Assembly (NCBI GenBank): GCA_023213395.1
Contig: CM041465.1
Location: 154,883,741-154,947,740 of the forward strand
Direction: 5' to 3'
Length of the DNA: 64,000 nucleotides
From: Cycas panzhihuaensis
Lineage: Eukaryota > Cycadophyta
Under the pieces are notes generated by a model. That model saw only the letters and a program-made list of their open reading frames with translations. It had not been told where the DNA came from and ran no database searches. Below are positions 59,672 through 64,000 of this stretch, in pieces. A program made the translations under genes and the position numbers. Position 1 is the stretch's first letter, and the number at the start of each line of letters is the position of its first letter.

Positions 59672-60390
59672 TTGATTTGCCAAAAGCATATTTTATATGT
59701 ACTAAAGTTTTATAACATGGCACAATTACCTATATTTGATGGGCAAAATTTTTCAGAATGGCATAAGGTTATGAAAAACTATTTTATTGCACATGATTTA
59801 TGGAAATATTTACAAGATGACTATGATGTTAGTGTTAAGGAAAATATTAGAAAGGATAATGAATCATTAGGATTATTATTTTACACTATGAATGATGATG
59901 TTTTTTCAACGGTTTCTGAATTAACAACTTCTAAATGAGTTTGATGATATTTTTGATGAGCATGTGAGACAGGTGACAGAACATGTGAAGCATAACGACA
60001 ACACCCATGAGGATTCATATCAAATGCAGGACCAACTCCATTTGAGGGGGAGAATGAATCATATGATATGATGAAGAATGAATCTGATGATATAGCAAAG
60101 AATGAACCTGATGATATGACAGTTGTTCAAAGCATAAAGATTACAAAAGATAAAGTTCAAATTCAAATTTTTCTCAATGTTCCAGTTGACAAAGATAAAA
60201 TTACATCTATACATACATACTTGAATTAAGCATCATCTACTTACAGTTTCTTTACATCATTCCTTAGTAAAGAGATATATTTTATAAGAAGGTTGAAATA
60301 TGTTGATAAAGATCAAGACCAGAATTTTAAAGTTTTTTTTAAGTACAAGTTCCATAAGTTCAAGGAAAAGATACAAGTGTTCGTGATGAC
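59672..60390 (+). pseudogene. Copia-like Gag fragment of the non-autonomous element
   Basis: From ATG 59,717 the frame reads MAQLPIFDGQNFSEWHKVMK, NYFIAHDLWKYLQDDYDV and LLFYTMNDDVFSTVSELTTS, matching the N-terminal part of Copia Gags ('F.G.NY..W...M...L...DLW..V'). It stops at 59,936. Sequence from 60,040 has further codons (MMKNESDDIAKNEPDDMTVV) with Asp/Glu/Asn repeats and stops. The rest of Gag is absent. Its place close to the 3' LTR, after 3.8 kb of non-coding sequence, is unusual. Confidence 0.7.
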
Positions 60391-60404
60391 ATTAAGAGGG
60401 AGAA
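60391..60404 (+). promoter_or_regulatory. Polypurine tract of the non-autonomous element
   Basis: ATTAAGAGGGAGAA lies directly before the 3' LTR start TGTTGGAG. Confidence 0.85.
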
Positions 60405-60840
60405 TGTTGGAGTTAATCATGATCACTTCACTCCCACATTTCTAACCAGGATTGTACACCTCATCAACATCAATTTAGACATGTAATGCTCAACATGTCA
60501 AGGTGAGCTAAGATAAGTTTAACTTTGATTTATGTTAAGTTAAGTTAGTTTCATTTGAGTTAAGTGAACATTATTTTATTATTATTTTAAATTCAAGGGT
60601 TGAGGAGTTTCCCTCATCCCCCAAATTATAAATATTGAGAGGTGTGCAGTCCTGGTGTCTTTAGACACCGCCCTCTTTTGGGAAATTTGTATTAATCTTC
60701 TGACAATGGCTTGAATATAATGCTTTCATGTGTTTATGCTATCATGCTACATTGATCTATTGATGATTTATGATTTGTATTGATCTATTAAAGTTTATTC
60801 TATGTTCTGCCCTATTCTCCTACAAAATATTTTTCCAACA
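60405..60840 (+). repeat. 3' LTR of the non-autonomous element
   Basis: This 436-bp LTR starts TGTTGGAGTTAATC and ends TTTCCAACA, followed by the ATAGG duplication. It contains about 10 bp (near 'gtgagctaagat') that are missing from the 5' LTR. Confidence 0.93.
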
Positions 60841-60898
60841 ATAGGGGTTGCCTATGTACCACCCGAGAATTGACGGGAAGCTAAGTAGAATGAGGGGG

Positions 60899-60910
60899 CT
60901 GCCCCCATTG
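60899..60910 (-). promoter_or_regulatory. Gypsy-4 polypurine tract (putative)
   Basis: The minus strand reads CAATGGGGGCAG at the position equal to CCAAGGGGGTAG before the Gypsy-1 3' LTR. The LTR start itself is too changed to fix to the base. Confidence 0.45.
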
Positions 60911-61079
60911 TGAAAATGCAAAGAGAAGTACATGATGATGTCAGGTATAAGTGGTAAATGAGAAAACCTAGTAGTCACCATAGTTTAACCTCATCAGTGG
61001 CTAGCTTTCGAAGGTGCAAACAGATTCACAAAGTGATCTGCGTGACGGCCTGAGACTTGGGTGACAGAGCGACTAGGTA

Positions 61080-61506
61080 AGTCTCAAAGGCGGCCAACAA
61101 GAAGAGGAAGGTGACGCTCAAGGATGAGGCAAACGAGGCTGTCTGCCTCAGTGTTAAGGGCCTGAGGGATATGTTAGATGTCGACATATTAGAAATTAGC
61201 TAGCAGGGATATAGTGGTTAAAGCAAGGGCTTTTAAGTGAGGGCATCGCACCTGGTAAACCTGGGTGAGATGGGACACCACCACTTGGAAGTCACAAAGA
61301 AGAATAATAGATCCACGATAGAAATAGAGTGCATCAGTAAGGGCTTTGATAACGACCATGTACTCAGCTTTGTTATTGGTGGCCTTAGGGAGGAAGACTC
61401 TGGAACGCAGAAAATCATATCCAAAAGGGTCGCAAAGAATCCATGTAGTGACAGAAGGTCCAGGATTACCACGGCTTCCGCCGTCGGTAAAGATGAAGAG
61501 AGTCAT
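61080..61506 (-). pseudogene. Gypsy-4 archaeal-type RNase H (aRNH)
   Basis: From ATG 61,506 the minus strand reads MTLFIFTDGGSRGNPGPSVT (catalytic Asp, and the SRGNPGP loop typical of archaeal/bacterial RNase HI), NNKAEYMVVIKALTDALYFY (catalytic Glu), SIILLCDFQVVVSHLTQVYQ (catalytic Asp) and, after a stop at 61,191, ALNTEADSLVCLIL (last Asp). All four acidic positions survive, so it is better preserved than the Gypsy-1 copy. It lies about 180 bp from the putative polypurine tract. It would cut RNA in RNA-DNA hybrids in addition to the Pol-fused RNase H. The frame at 61,943-61,503 ends in an ATGA overlap with this start but has no counterpart in Gypsy-1. Confidence 0.87.
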
Positions 61507-62045
61507 GGGTGAGTAAAGAAAGTGTCTCGATAAAGAAAATGTATAATAATATAGGAATCGAGATAAAAGAGGCTCATATGGTAAGCAATAAATGGCCGTG
61601 AAGGGTAGGAGGACCTAGCAATGAGGCTACCTAAGGACAGGAGCAAGCTATCTGACCACTGACTGAGAGACGGCGACAAAAGAGCACCTTGGGATGCCAA
61701 AGGTTGCTTAAGAAAGCAAGGAATGACTCTGAACAAAGGGAGCATTCCCTTTGGAAACCCCAGGGGCTGGAACAGGCTACAAAAATGAGTCCAAGATGGT
61801 GAAACGAGCCAAACGAGTATAAACTCGGGTATGCATAGGAGCGGTACGTAAAATGAGACATAAGGGCCCTGCGAAAATGCATCGATGAAGTGCCATAAAT
61901 GCATCTGAAGGAATGAGCTAAAACAAAGGCTGTGGGAGCACAATGGAAAACAGGGCTAGAAGGAAGTGATGATTGGAGATGAGAAATGATCCAAAGGGCT
62001 TTCACAAGAGCGAAAACGAAGATAGTGCCCGTCAAGGCCCCTGCC

Positions 62046-62053
62046 TATATAAG
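62046..62053 (+). promoter_or_regulatory. TATA box of the antisense PMD gene (Gypsy-4)
   Basis: GCCTATATAAGGAAAA on the plus strand lies 167 bp before the antisense ATG at 62,213. It aligns with the Gypsy-1 site at 29,897-29,907, including the downstream ATTCATTTTCA. The 540 bp between this TATA and the aRNH ATG at 61,506 is a divergent intergenic region of nearly the same length in both elements. Confidence 0.6.
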
Positions 62054-62212
62054 GAAAATCGATGAAAATGAAATTCATTTTCACGGGCTCTCAAACGAAT
62101 CCAGAGCCCTTTCCTTATGCAGCGGAGCACCACTTGACTTCAAGGACACGTTGGGAAAGACCTAACTGTTTGATCGAGGCCAGGAGACAATCGTTGGGAC
62201 CACAGATAGAAG

Positions 62213-63930
62213 ATGGCAACTGCACGACCAAATCCAGTGAGTAGATCTTCGAAACCATGTCCCATCTTACAATTTGAAGTTTTAATGCTTTTTATTATTT
62301 TTATATATAGTTTTTGGCCCCACATAGGAAAAAAAGATCTCCAGGAGTCCAGATTGGACCCAGAGAGAGGTGTGATTGGGGCATTAGGTAGCCCTGGTCC
62401 CATTGGGCCTGGGTGTGGCCCACGAGAAAAAAATTTTAGTTTTTTTGGGTAGAAAACCCCTCCTTTTGGGGGGGTGACAATCGCACCACGACAAAGATCG
62501 TGGTGCCGCGATCTTTACCGTGGGGCCCCGATCACCACGGGACTCGGGCCAAACTCTGCGGTACCATGAAGTTTGGTGTGGTGCAAAGGCAGACTAGCTG
62601 AAAAAAGAGGATGGGGACCCAGGGGTCCCCGAAACCGGACCGACTAGGGCTGAGAGACAGTTGAGAGGATGAGGGATGAGGATATGTCAGAGTTGTGACT
62701 TGTTGCATGGCATTTTGCAGGTTATCGTTGCAGTGGAGAACTGCGAGAACATTGGTATGGCTATGCTTAGTTTCTTAGAGATGATGTCAAGGGAGGACAG
62801 GCAGGTACAACTGAGATGTGGCCTATTGAAGGTCATGAGGACACCCTAATATACATCAGACCAGAGATTATTGGTAGACATAGTATCCCACTGGGACATG
62901 CAGAGACATGTCTTTCACTTACCCCAAGTGGGAGACGTATCAGTGACTCTAAGAGATGTTAGGAGGATACGGGGGGTATCAGCGATAGGGAGGCCGGTGA
63001 TATTAGAAGCATTGCCCAGCAATGAGATAACACATAAGGAGGCTGCCGCATTCTTCACAGGCTTGGACAGGTGGGAAAGGCAAGGGATTCCTCTTTAGAG
63101 AATGGTTATGTCTGGGATTTCTCGTGTAAGGAAGCTAATCACGTTGTGCATTATGTTCTAGATATCCCAGAAACAGAACTATAGGGACATACCGGGAGGA
63201 TGGATAGATGCGGTACATCGGTGTGAGGTAGGGGAGAGGATGGACTGGGCTACCCTCATAGCAGTGAACCTCGTCACACAGCTGGATGCCATTCGGGCAG
63301 CAGGGAGAGGTGGACTGTCATACAATATGTTACTACAGTGCTGGTTCTTCAACCACTTTGGAGCAGTGGCGCCGATGGGATCACACTGCTTTGAGTGGGC
63401 CCTGATGGTACACAGGTGGCAGACTAAGTTTAGAGGGACCGAGGACCAGGCTCATGCCCGTCGCTCAGTGGAGGCCACATCACTAGACCTCCTTACTATG
63501 ACAGATTACATAGCAGATCTGTATCGAGTGGCGAGGTGGGATAGTGACGACGAGGCAAGTAGGGTAGGAGTGCCCCCAGGAGATGATGAGGGCGGCAATG
63601 AAGGTGATGGGGCTGGCCCATCATGAGCTGCAGGAGAGGTAGGTTCATCAGGGATCACGGCTAAAGAGGCAGGACCATTCGGGACTGCAGGTGGAGAGGT
63701 AGACTCGTCTGGAGCTGCAGAGGAGAGCAGGGACCCAGTGACACGGGCCTGTAGGCTGCAGATCATCAGGAGGTCTGGAGAGGTAGCTACACCATTTGCG
63801 GAGAGGAGGGATGCCATAGTTGCTAAGGCAGTGGTAGAGGAGGTACCTGAGGAGGAGGAGGTACCTACAACTGGTGGAGTACCTGAGGCAGAGGTAGTCA
63901 CTCGAGTCGAGGAGCTGGCAGCCACACCAG
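62213..63930 (+). pseudogene. Antisense plant-mobile-domain gene in Gypsy-4
   Basis: Exon 1 (62,213-62,236) encodes MATARPNP and is followed by a GTGAGT donor. Intron 1 ends TTTTGCAG at 62,720. Exon 2 (62,721-63,930) stays in one frame for 1,210 nt: VENCENIGMAMLSFLEMM, then the PMD core VDIVSHWDMQRHVFHLPQ, DVSVTLRDVRRIRGV, AIGRPV, RVRKLITLCIMF, NYRDIPGGWIDAV and WATLIAVNLVTQLDAIRAA, then TSLDLLTMTDYIADLYRVAR and an acidic, Ser/Pro-rich tail. It ends CCAG before GTGAGA at 63,931, in phase 1 like the Gypsy-1 copy; exon 3 lies beyond the window. Four in-frame stops (near 62,847, 63,096, 63,162 and 63,624) are each one C-to-T change from CAA, CAG, CAG and CGA. PMD proteins of the MAIN/MAIL type act in plant nuclei in transposon silencing and development. 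The role here is unknown. Confidence 0.82.
62237..62720 (+). other. Intron 1 of the antisense PMD gene with palindrome cluster
   Basis: This 484-bp intron starts GTGAGT and ends TTTTGCAG. It contains a cluster of CCAC/GTGG inverted repeats at 62,481-62,582 similar to those in the LTRs of this family, and a G-rich stretch 'ttttgggggggtgac' just before it. Confidence 0.6.
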
Positions 63931-64000
63931 GTGAGACATGACCTTCTCCTATCATCGTTTGATTGCTAGATATATATAGTTTGATTTTGGTTTGATATAC
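63931..64000 (+). other. Start of intron 2 of the antisense PMD gene
   Basis: GTGAGACATGACC is the donor side of the second intron, aligned with GTGAGATATCC at 28,111 on the minus strand in Gypsy-1. The window ends inside the intron. Confidence 0.6.

Noticed and set aside
61503-61943. A 146-codon hydrophobic minus-strand frame that overlaps the aRNH start by ATGA
   Set aside because: The matching region of Gypsy-1 (30,000-30,452) is broken by stops in this frame, and the peptide has no domain. The divergent promoter region explains the sequence better.
63506-63955. A Ser/Pro/Thr-rich minus-strand frame of 149 codons
   Set aside because: It mirrors the acidic tail of PMD exon 2, whose plus-strand frame continues without shift from the PMD core.

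Overview
The window is plant nuclear DNA made almost entirely of LTR retrotransposons of different ages. I found no rRNA, tRNA, CRISPR array or intact host gene. The evidence is Copia and Ty3/gypsy pol fragments, primer-binding sites complementary to the plant initiator tRNA-Met, very long gypsy LTRs, a plant-mobile-domain gene and a plant Rab7 fragment. Dense, heavily decayed and nested elements would suit a large-genome seed plant, possibly a gymnosperm, but the species is inferred only weakly.

Layout. 1-4.3 kb: an LTR flanked by a primer-binding site on one side and a polypurine tract on the other, then AT-rich non-coding DNA. 4.6-11.2 kb: fragments of a plus-strand Copia element (Copia-1). 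Its reverse transcriptase is split just before the YVDD motif by a gag-only element present as a tandem LTR-internal-LTR-internal-LTR array (6,724-10,677). 12.1-16.6 kb: a decayed minus-strand Copia element (Copia-2). 18.2-34.8 kb: a 16.5-kb plus-strand gypsy element (Gypsy-1) with 3.2-kb LTRs, gag, protease, RNase H, integrase, an antisense plant-mobile-domain (PMD) gene and a second, archaeal-type RNase H (aRNH). 34.8-47.6 kb: a truncated relative (Gypsy-2), interrupted by a nearly complete Copia element (Copia-3, 40,978-46,203). 47.6-49.5 kb: unassigned AT-rich DNA. 49.5-60.9 kb: two minus-strand gypsy LTRs almost touching each other. The second is interrupted at 55,410-60,840 by a non-autonomous LTR element that has a perfect ATAGG target-site duplication and carries a Rab7 fragment. 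60.9-64.0 kb: the 3' part of a minus-strand gypsy element (Gypsy-4), with aRNH and a better preserved antisense PMD gene.

The most notable signal is that Gypsy-1 and Gypsy-4, in opposite orientations, share the same module: aRNH in the sense direction, a region of about 540 bp with a conserved TATA box facing the other way, and an antisense PMD gene with a 24-nt first coding exon, a long PMD exon with an acidic tail, and a phase-1 second intron. In Gypsy-4 the 1,210-nt PMD exon has no visible indel, and its four stops can all be explained by C-to-T changes. A spliced host-like gene therefore seems to have been carried as part of the element family. The whole region is probably silent, methylated DNA now (inference).
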